Position numbers and translations under genes: made by a program. A DNA stretch of 48,996 bases from Senegalimassilia sp003474385 (GTDB lineage: Bacteria > Actinomycetota > Coriobacteriia > Coriobacteriales > Eggerthellaceae): positions 1 through 48,996 of the forward strand of contig NZ_QUCY01000020.1 of NCBI RefSeq assembly GCF_003474385.1, written 5' to 3'. Positions 14,903 to 22,214 of this stretch are shown in pieces. Under the pieces are notes generated by a model. It was not told the DNA's origin and did not search any database. It was given only the letters and a program-made list of their open reading frames with translations. Within the stretch, counting starts at the first letter, position 1, and each line of letters begins with the position of its first letter.

Positions 14903-15303
14903 TTTGCATCGTCGGCACTCGCGGATCGGGGAAAACGACACGGCTGCTTGAGCTTTCCGCTCAAAGCGGCGTTCCGATTGCCGTAAGGGACGTGATACAC
15001 GCCACGTGGCTTCGGCGCTATATGAGTCGATGCGGAATTGAGGCGCCCGACCCAATTGTCGTTGGTCGTGGAATCTATAGAGGGGGACGCTTTGCCTCAA
15101 TTGAGGTAAAGCGGGATTCCGACGGAATGGTTCCAGTCCTTATTGACGACGTTCGTGCTTTTTTTGGCGATATGGGCATCAGGGCCGAAGCGGTAACCAT
15201 AGATGCCGATGCCGTCAACTTCGAGTTCGCAATCAAGGCGAATCCGACACTGGTTAACTGCCTGCGCGTCTGGCGCAACTCTAAGAAAGGCGGCAAGGAA
15301 TGA
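14899..15303 (+). CDS. Small P-loop NTPase
   Basis: 134 residues with Walker A GTRGSGKT at 6-13 and a Walker B-like VPVLIDD at 78-84. It lacks the length for a helicase or a full AAA module; the layout (P-loop, short core, second acidic strand) recalls minimal DNA-packaging-like or Zot-like ATPases. The start overlaps the Lar-like gene. Role unknown; coupling suggests work with the nuclease and zinc ribbons. Confidence 0.7.
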   Translation: MICIVGTRGSGKTTRLLELSAQSGVPIAVRDVIHATWLRRYMSRCGIEAPDPIVVGRGIYRGGRFASIEVKRDSDGMVPVLIDDVRAFFGDMGIRAEAVTIDADAVNFEFAIKANPTLVNCLRVWRNSKKGGKE

Positions 15304-15446
15304 CTTCATACGTCAAACGCGTCCGTGATCTGACCGACCCCGAGAGTTTCGAGAAGGCCGTCGAAGAAGCGAACAAGAACGGCGAGGTGCGAAACCACTG
15401 CGAAAAAGGTGCGAAACACCCAGAGGAGGATGCGTATGGATTTTAG
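15300..15446 (+). CDS. Very small phage protein, 48 aa
   Basis: ATG 15300 overlaps the P-loop gene stop (ATGA). It encodes MTSYVKRVRDLTDPESFEK and ends EEDAYGF. Charged and probably helical; unrecognised. It overlaps the next gene by 11 bp. Confidence 0.5.
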   Translation: MTSYVKRVRDLTDPESFEKAVEEANKNGEVRNHCEKGAKHPEEDAYGF

Positions 15447-15801
15447 CGCCGTTCTCTCCGTCGCGGACGAGATAGAGGCCGCCGAGCGCGATGCCGTCTC
15501 GGAGTTCGTGCGGTGCGACGGGCTCGACGCCGTCGGCGCGGCGTACGTGGCGGGCGGCATCGACGCGCTGGACGGCGGATGGGCCAAGCAGCTGCGATCC
15601 GCATGCGATGCCATCACCGCCGCATTCGAGATGTATGACCGGCTCGACATGGCGGCGTTCGGCATGAGCGCGTACAGCATCCGCGTGAGCGACATGTTGA
15701 GCGCGCTGGCCCAGGCCGTGAAGGCCGGCACCAAGGACGCCATGCGGGAGTTCGAGGAAAGGTGGGTGGTCGCTGATGTTGGAGACAAGCGCGATTTTTA
15801 A
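15436..15801 (+). CDS. Hypothetical helical phage protein, 121 aa
   Basis: ATG 15436 has AGGAGG seven bases upstream; in-frame upstream starts lack one. Almost entirely alpha-helical (DFSAVLSVADEIEAAERDAV; YDRLDMAAFGMSAYSIRVSD). Not recognised. Overlaps the next gene by 26 bp, so co-translated. Confidence 0.6.
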   Translation: MDFSAVLSVADEIEAAERDAVSEFVRCDGLDAVGAAYVAGGIDALDGGWAKQLRSACDAITAAFEMYDRLDMAAFGMSAYSIRVSDMLSALAQAVKAGTKDAMREFEERWVVADVGDKRDF

Positions 15802-16150
15802 TGACGACGCCGGCGTGTTCGGCGGGCAATGGGGCTGCGAGCCGGCATCGCCCGGCTCCGGCCCCGTGCGCGTGCGGTACTTCGACCCGCTCACGGGCGA
15901 GCCGTGCGAGGAGAAGCCGGTTCCGCGCTCGAAGCAGCTCGCGGCGCGCGGCAAGGCGGTGCGGGCCCGCGCGAAGAAGGATTGGAAGTGGAAGGCGCAT
16001 GGGCATAAGAGGTGCATCGTCGACGAGGTCGAGTACGAGTCGATAGCCGCCGCGGCCCGCGCCGTCGGCGTCAACAACAACTCGCTCGGCCGTGCCCTGC
16101 GCGATGGGCTGGCGGTCTACCGCGGGCACTGCATCCGCTGGTGCGCGTGA
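15776..16150 (+). CDS. Putative DNA-binding protein with NUMOD-like repeat
   Basis: 124 residues. The C-terminal part has the segment EYESIAAAARAVGVNNNSLGRALRDG, which looks like the short helix-turn-helix module (NUMOD1-like) that follows HNH and GIY-YIG nucleases; the nuclease part itself is absent. A basic stretch (about 50-70, KQLAARGKAVRARAKKDWKW) precedes it. Its stop overlaps the start of the recombinase gene (16150), suggesting a partner role for Int2. Confidence 0.5.
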   Translation: MLETSAIFNDDAGVFGGQWGCEPASPGSGPVRVRYFDPLTGEPCEEKPVPRSKQLAARGKAVRARAKKDWKWKAHGHKRCIVDEVEYESIAAAARAVGVNNNSLGRALRDGLAVYRGHCIRWCA

Positions 16151-17337
16151 TGCGCGTCGAGGTCAAGCGGGACGGGCGCGGCGTCTGGTACGCCCGCCCG
16201 TACCTGGGCAAGCTGCCGAGCGGGCGGGTGGCCAAGCCGTACAAGAGCTTCCCCGACGCCGAGACGCGGGAGCAGGCGCAGGCCATGGCCGACGAGTGGG
16301 CGGAGCAGATCACCGCCGGCGGGCGCGTGTCGAGCATGCTGCTGGGCGATCTGCTCCTCGCGTACAACCGCGAGGTTGAGGCGATGGGCGCGAGCCCGCA
16401 CAGCGTGCGCAACTACGCGCTCTACCGGCGCCGCTACCTCGGCGGGCTCGCGGCCAGGAGGGCGGACGCGCTCACGCCGATGGACGTGGACGAGGCGCTC
16501 GTGGCGCTTCTCGCGTCCGGCGGCAAGGGCGGCGCGCCGCTGTCCAGCACAACCGTGCGCTGCGTGCGCCAGTACCTGGCAGGCGCGTACGCCTGGATGC
16601 GCCGCAAGGGCATCGTTGCGGCCAACCCCGTGCTCGACGCCGACAAGCCGGCGCCCGAGCACCCCGAGGCGGTGGCGCTCGGCGAGGCCGACCTTCGGAC
16701 GCTCTCCGAGTGGATCGCGCGGCAGATGTCGGGCGAGGCCGACGCGTGGGCGTACCGCCGGGCCTGGTCGTTCTGGATGGCCCTTCACTTCGGCCTGCGC
16801 GTCGGCGAGGTGTGCGCCCTGCGGCCCCGCGACGTCGAGCAGGCGCGGTGCCGCGTGCTCGTGTCGGGCACGGTGGCGTCGGTGCCGGGGCGCCCGCCGT
16901 GGCGCAAGGACAAGCCCAAGACGTCCAAGAGCCGCCGAGCGGTGGCGGGGACGCATGCCGACATGGCCGTGATAGCCGACTACGTGGGCTTCCGCATCCG
17001 TGAGCTCGGATGCGGCCAGTGGGCGCCGCTCGCATCGCCAGGTTCGCAGTGGATGCGCCCGAGCGACCTGTCCGCCGAGTTCGCCCGGACGCGCGACATG
17101 CTGGGCCTGGACAGGCGGGCGACCTTCCACAGCCTGCGGCACACGCACGCGAGCTGGCTCATAGCGTCCGGCGTGGACCTCGTGACCATCAGCGAGCGGC
17201 TGGGGCATGCCGACCCGAGCGTCACCGCCAAGGTCTACGCGCACTACCTCGACGGGCGCGATGCCGGGGCGGCGGCGAGCTTCGAGGCGGCGGTGCGGTC
17301 GCTGCGCGCGCCGTCCGGCCCGGCATGGCCTGGCTGA
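16150..17337 (+). CDS. Second tyrosine recombinase (Int2)
   Basis: 395 residues, starting MRVEVKRDGRGVWYARPYLG (AP2-like arm-binding N-terminus), then a core-binding domain (about 60-165) and a catalytic domain with all usual residues: FGLRVGE (Arg217), KTSKSRR lysine, HSLRHTH (His327, Arg330), LGH (His353) and AHYL (Tyr366). ATG 16150 overlaps the previous stop. It lies in the middle of the prophage, far from either att site, so it is unlikely to be the main integrase; it may resolve, invert, or belong to a captured element. Confidence 0.9.
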   Translation: MRVEVKRDGRGVWYARPYLGKLPSGRVAKPYKSFPDAETREQAQAMADEWAEQITAGGRVSSMLLGDLLLAYNREVEAMGASPHSVRNYALYRRRYLGGLAARRADALTPMDVDEALVALLASGGKGGAPLSSTTVRCVRQYLAGAYAWMRRKGIVAANPVLDADKPAPEHPEAVALGEADLRTLSEWIARQMSGEADAWAYRRAWSFWMALHFGLRVGEVCALRPRDVEQARCRVLVSGTVASVPGRPPWRKDKPKTSKSRRAVAGTHADMAVIADYVGFRIRELGCGQWAPLASPGSQWMRPSDLSAEFARTRDMLGLDRRATFHSLRHTHASWLIASGVDLVTISERLGHADPSVTAKVYAHYLDGRDAGAAASFEAAVRSLRAPSGPAWPG

Positions 17338-17375
17338 GCTCAGCACGGTTGCGATCCCCTCGCTTCGAATTATGG

Positions 17376-17404
17376 TTGACGCAAGGTGATTATGTTGTTT
17401 AGAA
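17376..17404 (+). promoter_or_regulatory. Candidate promoter for the DUF2335 gene
   Basis: TTGACG (17376-17381) and TTAGAA (17399-17404) are 17 bp apart in a locally AT-rich gap; a second TTGACG at 17414-17419 faces TAGATG at 17437. The only clear drop in GC of this area suggests imported or strongly expressed DNA. Confidence 0.35.
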
Positions 17405-17494
17405 AAATAATTGTTGACGAATGGCAAACCTTGTAATAGATGGCTACGCATATTGGGTTATCATCATGTTGGCAACGTCAAGGAGGAGAAGGTC

Positions 17495-18061
17495 GTGCAA
17501 GATGAACACGATGAATTTGATGATGGTACCGGGTCTGGACAACAGCAAGAATCTGAGGGCCATCCGCAAGGAATCGAAGAAAAAGATGGAAGCGGCGTTG
17601 TTCTATCGCCAGATAGCGAACTCGCGGATGCGGGAAGCGGTGGCAAAGAGAAACTAGACAAGGACGTTGCCGCGGCCATAAGCCAGATGTCCGTGACCCA
17701 GCAATGGGCGGGCATGCTGCCTCCCCCCAAGTCGTTCAACGCCTATAGCTCAGATGCGCAGCGCATGATACTCGACTGGGCGGACAGGCAGACGCGCGCC
17801 GTGTTCGACGACGAGTCGAAGCGGCAGGATAGGCTAGTCGAGGCGGAGATACGGCAAGCAGTCGTAGGCCAGGGGTTGTCTGCTTTCGTGATCCTGGCTT
17901 CGATAGCGGCATCAGTCGTGGTCGGCATCATGACGGGGAACGCCGCGATGTCCGGGGCGTTCCTCGTGTTGCCGTTCACTACGATCATCGGCCAGCTGTT
18001 CCGGCCCGTTCTGTCCGGCAGGGGAAAGCAAGCGAAGCAAGACGAAGATGCCGAGCAATAG
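17495..18061 (+). CDS. DUF2335 membrane protein
   Basis: 188 residues with start GTG 17495 after AAGGAGGAG. The DUF2335 signature is present: LPPPKSFNAY (76-84), DAQRMILDWADRQTR, then two membrane segments at about 128-146 and 151-168. The first 60 residues are acidic and disordered. DUF2335 proteins are small two-span membrane proteins often carried by phages; a superinfection-exclusion role is plausible but not shown. It has its own promoter-like leader and terminator, so it may be expressed in the lysogen. Confidence 0.75.
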   Translation: MQDEHDEFDDGTGSGQQQESEGHPQGIEEKDGSGVVLSPDSELADAGSGGKEKLDKDVAAAISQMSVTQQWAGMLPPPKSFNAYSSDAQRMILDWADRQTRAVFDDESKRQDRLVEAEIRQAVVGQGLSAFVILASIAASVVVGIMTGNAAMSGAFLVLPFTTIIGQLFRPVLSGRGKQAKQDEDAEQ

Positions 18062-18104
18062 AGTCGCCTCCGCTGCACAGGCGGCGAAGGCTGCACGAAC
18101 CCAG

Positions 18105-18132
18105 GCCGTCGCGGGTATCCGCGGCGGCTTTT
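18105..18132 (+). terminator. Terminator after the DUF2335 gene
   Basis: GCCG-CGCGG and CCGCG-CGGC pair (one unpaired base in each arm) around GTAT, followed by TTTT. A close sequence copy recurs at 18922. Confidence 0.75.
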
Positions 18133-18396
18133 CTATGCCCTGAACCGGTTCGCGATGGCTGACAATGGGCTGACAGAGGGGCCGGTTCTCCACGTCGCCG
18201 GGCCGAGCGCCTTCGCGCAGGTCGCGGCTTGAAACTCTTGCCTGTTTGGGACGCCGCTCCGGTATAAGAAGTAAATGTACAGGATGCAGGGGGGAGAGGG
18301 ATTGCCGGACGGCGCTCATCGGCCCAGGGCGAGAAGGCCGCCGGGCGGTGTGATAGCATTCCGGTATAAGTCGGTCACCGGGAAGGGGTTCGGGGT
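18133..18396. other. Intergenic region with two similar promoter-like boxes
   Basis: CCGGTATAAG occurs twice (about 18260 and 18362). Each could be an extended -10 (TATAAG); TTGCCT lies 19 bp before the first. No gene seen. It precedes the late regulator. Confidence 0.35.
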
Positions 18397-18861
18397 TTGC
18401 ATCACGATTACGAGGTCATGGCGTACACGGTCGGTCTGTACACGCACTACATCCGCAGCCTGCGCCGCGCCGTGGCCGACATGGAGGCGGAGGTCGCAGA
18501 GCACGAGCAGAGCCTCGCGCTCATGGGCGTGGACTACTCCAAGGGCGCCGGCTCCGGCCCTTCCCGCGACAAGCTGCCCGACGGCGTGATCAGGCTCGTG
18601 CAGATGCGCGAGCGCCTAATCGACGAGCACGGCAGATGCGATGCCGACACCGCGCACGCCAGGGGATTGTGCCGCGGCAACGACGACAGGTGGGCCGTGT
18701 GGCTGCACAAGGTCGAGGGCATGACCTACGCGGAGGTCGGCAGGCAGCTGTTCGTGAGCAAGGCCACGGCGCGCAGGATGGTCGAGCGCGGCACGGTGTC
18801 GCTGTACTACGTGATGCCGGAGGAGTGGCGCCGCGAGATGCCCAACGCCCTTCCCGAGTAA
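18397..18861 (+). CDS. Sigma-70 region-4-like late transcription regulator
   Basis: 154 residues from TTG 18397 (GGGG-rich ribosome site eight bases before) or ATG 18418. The N-terminus is a coiled coil (RSLRRAVADMEAEVAEHEQS); the C-terminus WLHKVEGMTYAEVGRQLF, SKATARRMVERG is the sigma region-4/ArpU/RinA-type HTH. Such proteins sit just before the tRNA/HNH/terminase block and switch on late genes, which fits this place. No other sigma domain is present. Confidence 0.75.
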   Translation: MHHDYEVMAYTVGLYTHYIRSLRRAVADMEAEVAEHEQSLALMGVDYSKGAGSGPSRDKLPDGVIRLVQMRERLIDEHGRCDADTAHARGLCRGNDDRWAVWLHKVEGMTYAEVGRQLFVSKATARRMVERGTVSLYYVMPEEWRREMPNALPE

Positions 18862-18921
18862 ATGTGAGCACTTTTGAGCACCCTAACCGTGCTATTTTGA
18901 TAAGGCAGTTTTCATGGGCGC

Positions 18922-18955
18922 AGGCCGCCGCGGGCATCCGCAGCGGCCTTTTTCA
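18922..18955 (+). terminator. Terminator after the late regulator
   Basis: GGCCGC-CGCGG and CCGC-AGCGGCC pair around GCAT, followed by TTTTT. Sequence from caggccgccgcgggcatccg on closely resembles the terminator at 18105, a duplicated element. Confidence 0.75.
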
Positions 18956-18969
18956 TGCCCTGCAGACGC

Positions 18970-19058
18970 GGATGGGTCGCACAGCGGACGAGTGCTCCCG
19001 CTTGCTAAGCGGGCGTGCCGCAAAGGCACCGCGGGTTCGAATCCCGCCCCATCCGCCA
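18970..19058 (+). tRNA. tRNA-Ser (anticodon GCT)
   Basis: Acceptor GGATGGG/CCCATCC, discriminator G and encoded CCA; anticodon stem CCCGC/GCGGG with loop TTGCTAA giving anticodon GCT; long variable arm as in class II tRNAs; T arm GCGGG-TTCGAAT-CCCGC. 89 nt. Phage-encoded, just before the late genes. Confidence 0.93.
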
Positions 19059-19066
19059 GACGACGC

Positions 19067-19154
19067 GGAAGGCTCGCATAGCGGACGAGTGCGCCTGTCT
19101 CGAAAACAGGAGGACCGCGAGGTCCCCGGGGTTCGAATCCCCGGCCTTCCGCCA
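19067..19154 (+). tRNA. tRNA-Ser (anticodon CGA)
   Basis: Acceptor GGAAGGC/GCCTTCC, discriminator G and encoded CCA; anticodon stem CCTGT/ACAGG with loop CTCGAAA giving CGA; long variable arm; T arm CGGGG-TTCGAAT-CCCCG. 88 nt, eight bases after the first tRNA-Ser. Two serine tRNAs for AGY and UCG codons point to codon supplementation or protection against tRNA attack. Confidence 0.93.
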
Positions 19155-19185
19155 TTTCCGAACAACAACCGAAAAGGGGCGCGCC

Positions 19186-19308
19186 ATGACGTTGCTCGAC
19201 CTGGGGCGCATAGCCTCGCGCCGCGATACCGAGATAGCCCACGCCATGCTCCATGCCGTGGCCGTGGCCAAGGACAGGGGGAGCGTATGCGGCTGGGCTA
19301 TTGCCTGA
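19186..19308 (+). CDS. Very small phage protein, 40 aa
   Basis: ATG 19186 follows AAAAGGGG. It encodes TLLDLGRIASRRDTEIAHAM and ends GWAIA. It overlaps the next gene by 22 bp. Unrecognised; supported by the ribosome site and overlap only. Confidence 0.45.
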   Translation: MTLLDLGRIASRRDTEIAHAMLHAVAVAKDRGSVCGWAIA

Positions 19309-19451
19309 TGTGCGGCAAGCTGCGGCAGCTGGACAAGGGAGTGTGCCAGACCTGCGAGGCCGACGAGAGGGAGCGCATGAGGCGCATCGACGCCATGCTC
19401 GGGCGCACTAGGGAGCGAGACGATGGGCAGCGGGAACGCAAGGCGCGCTAA
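19287..19451 (+). CDS. Small zinc-ribbon protein, 54 aa
   Basis: ATG 19287 after GGGGGAG. Two CxxC pairs (YCLMCGKLRQL and VCQTCEADERE) form a zinc ribbon, followed by a basic helix. It overlaps the HNH gene start and could assist it. Function unknown. Confidence 0.55.
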   Translation: MRLGYCLMCGKLRQLDKGVCQTCEADERERMRRIDAMLGRTRERDDGQRERKAR

Positions 19452-19818
19452 CGGCAGCAGGCGCAACCGGTCGCTGCTGCGCCTGCGGGCCATGGCCAGG
19501 CCCTGCCATATATGCGGAATGCCGATAGACTATTCGCTTCCGCCGGGAAACCCCGAGTCGTTCGAGTGCGACGAGCTTAAGCCCGTCAGCTTCGGCGGCT
19601 CGCCGTACGACATGGACAACCTCGCCCCCGCTCATCGATGCTGCAACAACTGGAGGAGCAACCGCTCGGCCGAGTACGCCCATGCCGTCGCGGCGGCTGC
19701 GATCGCGACCGAAGCGCCGAGAAGTCCGAAAGAGTTCGTGGCCGCCGCGAAGGAGCTTGAGAGACGAGGTTTCGCGGCCCCCCGCACGCACGAGACCGAG
19801 ACGACCACGGCCTGGTGA
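19423..19818 (+). CDS. HNH endonuclease
   Basis: 131 residues. A zinc knuckle (PCHICGMPID, Cys28/Cys31) leads into FECDELKPVSFGG and DMDNLAPAHRCCNNWRSNR, which is the HNH core with the second zinc pair. In HK97-like phages a free HNH protein beside the terminase genes helps cohesive-end DNA packaging, which agrees with the position here. Start ATG 19423 follows GGGAGCGAG. C-terminal 40 residues are a charged tail. Confidence 0.88.
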   Translation: MGSGNARRANGSRRNRSLLRLRAMARPCHICGMPIDYSLPPGNPESFECDELKPVSFGGSPYDMDNLAPAHRCCNNWRSNRSAEYAHAVAAAAIATEAPRSPKEFVAAAKELERRGFAAPRTHETETTTAW

Positions 19819-19826
19819 CCGCGAAG

Positions 19827-19846
19827 CACCCCAGGGGGGTCTTTTT
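19827..19846 (+). terminator. Terminator after HNH gene
   Basis: ACCCC-AGG-GGGGT then CTTTTT. A second palindromic block, accccggg...ccccgggg, follows at about 19852-19874 before the ParB-like gene. Confidence 0.6.
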
Positions 19847-19942
19847 GTTACCCCGGGTTGACCACCCCGGGGCACCAGGGCCAAAATACCCCCGGTTAAC
19901 AATTTTATATCTGAGCAGGGAAAACAGCGAAAGCGGCGAGAG

Positions 19943-20953
19943 ATGCGCATCAGCGACATAACCCCCTACCCAAAAAACGCCCGGAACAACGCCAAGGCGG
20001 TGCCGAAAGTGGCCGAATCCATACGGGAGTTCGGGCTGCGCGGGACCATCGGCCTCGAATCGCGAGAGAACCCCGTCATCGTCTTCGGGCATACCCGGGT
20101 CGAGGCGTGCAAGCTGCTCGGGTGGGGCGAGATACCCGACTCGAAGATCGAGTTCTGCGACGACCTCACGCCGGAGCAGATCAAGGCGTTCCGCATCGCC
20201 GACAACAAGACCGGCGACATAGCCACGTACAACAAGAGCATGCTCCGCGAGGAGGTGCGAAGCCTCAAGGACTTCGACATGAGCCGCTTCGGGCTTGATT
20301 TCAAGTCGAAGCACCTACCTTACGGCGCGGAGCGGCTCAAGACGGACCGCGCTTACAACCTCGATATCGTGAGCCGCGCCGATTGCGGGGAGGACGGCTT
20401 CCCGGCCATCCCGCCCTGCGACGCCGCGCCCGACGAGCTGCAAGGCTTCAATTACGCCAAGTCAACGCCAGGCGCCGACAAGCGCGGCAAGGGGTGCCAC
20501 TTCTTCATCGACGATTACCAGTTCGAGCGCGTCTGGACGCAGCCGGAGAAGTACCTTCGCTGCCTGAGCGGCTACGACTGCGTTCTGACGCCGGACTTCT
20601 CGCTGTACATGGACATGCCCGACGCGATGCAGCGGTGGAACCGCTACAGGAGCGCGGCGCTGGGGAGCTACTGGGCGCGAAACGGCCTGGTCGTTGTCCC
20701 CACGCTGTCGTGGGCGCAGCCGTCCAGCTATGCGTTCTGCTTCGACGGCATTCCCAAGCACTCGACCGTGGCGACGTCGACCGTCGGCGTGGCGCGCGAC
20801 AAGGAGGCGCAGGCGGTGTGGTTCGACGGCATGAGGGAAGCAATAAAGCGCCTGGAACCGTCGCGCGTGCTGCTGTACGGCAAGAACATAGGGTTCGACT
20901 TCGGCGGCTGCGAGGTCGTCGAATACAAGGCAGGTGGATTCCATGGGCGGTAG
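19943..20953 (+). CDS. ParB/sulfiredoxin-like domain fused to DUF4417
   Basis: 336 residues. Residues 1-110 are a ParB-N-like domain (TPYPKNARNN; VFGHTRVEACKLLG with the GHTR motif at 49-52; FRIADNKT), the form often fused to phage DNA methylases. Here the partner is instead a DUF4417-like part from about 150 on (GKGCHFFIDDYQFERVW; LTPDFSLYMDMP; VVVPTLSWA). ATG 19943 has AAGCGGCGAGAG upstream. It overlaps the next gene by 11 bp. Such genes usually lie next to the terminase; the activity is unproven. Confidence 0.75.
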   Translation: MRISDITPYPKNARNNAKAVPKVAESIREFGLRGTIGLESRENPVIVFGHTRVEACKLLGWGEIPDSKIEFCDDLTPEQIKAFRIADNKTGDIATYNKSMLREEVRSLKDFDMSRFGLDFKSKHLPYGAERLKTDRAYNLDIVSRADCGEDGFPAIPPCDAAPDELQGFNYAKSTPGADKRGKGCHFFIDDYQFERVWTQPEKYLRCLSGYDCVLTPDFSLYMDMPDAMQRWNRYRSAALGSYWARNGLVVVPTLSWAQPSSYAFCFDGIPKHSTVATSTVGVARDKEAQAVWFDGMREAIKRLEPSRVLLYGKNIGFDFGGCEVVEYKAGGFHGR

Positions 20954-21326
20954 AGGTTCGAGTTCCGCAAGCTCCTTGCGCGTCACTGTTATGAGCCTTG
21001 AGGAGTATCTGGGGCGAAAGGGCGTGTCAAGCCCATTGAGCGGCTACATGGACGACAAGATGAGGATTCCGCACGGCGAGACGCAGCGGCAGACGGAGCG
21101 CCGCCAAAAGGAAGCCGCGCACGTCCGCGCCGAATACGAGAAGAAACGCGAGACGGCCAGGGCTGAATACAAGGCGCTCGTGGATTCAGGCAAGGTGCGC
21201 CCGCCGACCGGGATGGAGAAGCGCCTGAAGATTGCGCAGGGCCGGTCTGAGAACCCAGCGGTTCAGGCAGCGCGGCGCGTTCTGACGAGGCGCGGAATCG
21301 ATTGGCGGACAGGGAAGGCGTTGTAG
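20943..21326 (+). CDS. MGGRG-type phage protein 1, 127 aa
   Basis: Starts MGGRGSSSAS, the opening shared by a family of small proteins near phage terminases, then a charged coiled coil (ETQRQTERRQKEAAHVRAEY) and a basic end (VLTRRGIDWRTGKAL). ATG 20943 is preferred to GTG 20934 because AGGCAGGTGG lies at the right distance. Role unknown. Confidence 0.65.
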   Translation: MGGRGSSSASSLRVTVMSLEEYLGRKGVSSPLSGYMDDKMRIPHGETQRQTERRQKEAAHVRAEYEKKRETARAEYKALVDSGKVRPPTGMEKRLKIAQGRSENPAVQAARRVLTRRGIDWRTGKAL

Positions 21327-21722
21327 ATGGGCGGGCGCGGAGCATCGAGCGGCACGAGCAAGGACGGCAATCCGTACGGTTCGCAGTATCACTCCGTGCT
21401 GTCGTCCGGGAACATCAAGTTCGTCACCAAGAACGCGAGAGATTCCGAGGCGCTTATGGAGACGATGACAAGAGGCCGCGTGTATGCTCGCGTCGAGGGT
21501 GATGAAATCAAATCGATCATCTACTTCGATACGGAGAACAAGCGAACCAAGCAGATAGATTTGGACCATCCCCATAGGCCTTCGTTTCCCGGAAAGCACA
21601 CGCACCATGGGTACTTCCACAACGAGAGCGATTCGAAGAAAGGGGCCGCTCGCCTTACGTCTGAAGAGAAGGCCATGGTTGAGCGGGTTCGGAGGCTGTG
21701 GGACAATAGAGGCGGCAAATGA
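21327..21722 (+). CDS. MGGRG-type phage protein 2 with His-rich core, 131 aa
   Basis: Starts MGGRGASSG one base after the stop of the previous gene and shares its opening, so the two are probably related at the N-terminus. The second half, IDLDHPHRPSFPGKHTHHGY, resembles the catalytic cores of nuclease-type toxins and of phage-borne relatives. A DNA or RNA cleaving function is possible, not shown. The stop lies inside the tRNA-like sequence that follows. Confidence 0.6.
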   Translation: MGGRGASSGTSKDGNPYGSQYHSVLSSGNIKFVTKNARDSEALMETMTRGRVYARVEGDEIKSIIYFDTENKRTKQIDLDHPHRPSFPGKHTHHGYFHNESDSKKGAARLTSEEKAMVERVRRLWDNRGGK

Positions 21723-21786
21723 TGGTGTTAGTCGGGGAGCACGCCTTGATTGAGGAGGAGCCGGTTCAAATCCGGCGATTTTGCCA
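21714..21786 (+). tRNA. tRNA-like sequence, probably degenerate
   Basis: GGCAAA (21714) pairs with TTTGCC (21780) followed by A; a D-arm-like GTGT...GCAC and a good T arm GCCGG-TTCAAAT-CCGGC are present. Only 17 nt lie between D and T arms, about five too few for an anticodon arm plus variable loop. The remnant CCTTGATT suggests an isoleucine-type (GAT) ancestor. It overlaps the previous gene's stop. Confidence 0.35.
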
Positions 21787-21810
21787 AAGCCGCCTTCGGG
21801 CGGCTTTTTT
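21786..21810 (+). terminator. Strong terminator before the terminase genes
   Basis: AAAGCCGCC-TTCG-GGCGGCTTT with six T: a 9-bp stem on a stable tetraloop. The terminase small subunit starts 21 bp later, so packaging genes may depend on read-through or a promoter I cannot see. Confidence 0.85.
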
Positions 21811-21830
21811 GATGCCCGAAAGGAGCTGCC

Positions 21831-22214
21831 ATGCCGATCAAGAAGCCGCCCGGCATCGAATCAGATGCGTTCAAGTCGGCGAAATGGGACGAGCTGACGC
21901 ATGGCCGCTCGTTCTCCCAGTCCGATGCGCCGACGCTCGGGCTTCTGTGCCAGTGGTACAAGATCGTGGACCAGGCGCAGACGGAGCTCGACGACTTCGG
22001 CAACCAGACGGCCTACACCAACGACATGGGGGACCTCAAGGCGTTCCCGCAAATCAGCACCCTGAAAACCGCATCGGCGGAGATTCGGCAGCTGAACAAG
22101 CAGCTGGGCATCTGCGACACGCACGAGGAGGCAGACGATGGCAAGCGAGCAACCGCAACCGTCCTGTCCGTCGTCTCGGGAAACCGTGCGAAGAGGCAGT
22201 CAAGAACCGCGTAG
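21831..22214 (+). CDS. terS: Terminase small subunit (P27-like)
   Basis: 127 residues. The N-terminus (MPIKKPPGIESDAFKSAKWDE) and the helical middle with LGLLCQWYKIVDQA and STLKTASAEIRQLNKQLGI are typical of P27-family small terminases, which recognise the packaging site. GAAAGGAGCT precedes ATG 21831. It overlaps terL by 77 bp in another frame. Complete. Confidence 0.8.
   Translation: MPIKKPPGIESDAFKSAKWDELTHGRSFSQSDAPTLGLLCQWYKIVDQAQTELDDFGNQTAYTNDMGDLKAFPQISTLKTASAEIRQLNKQLGICDTHEEADDGKRATATVLSVVSGNRAKRQSRTA

Noticed and set aside
16117..17451. 444-aa antisense frame over Int2
   Set aside because: Shadow of a recombinase gene with all catalytic motifs on the + strand.
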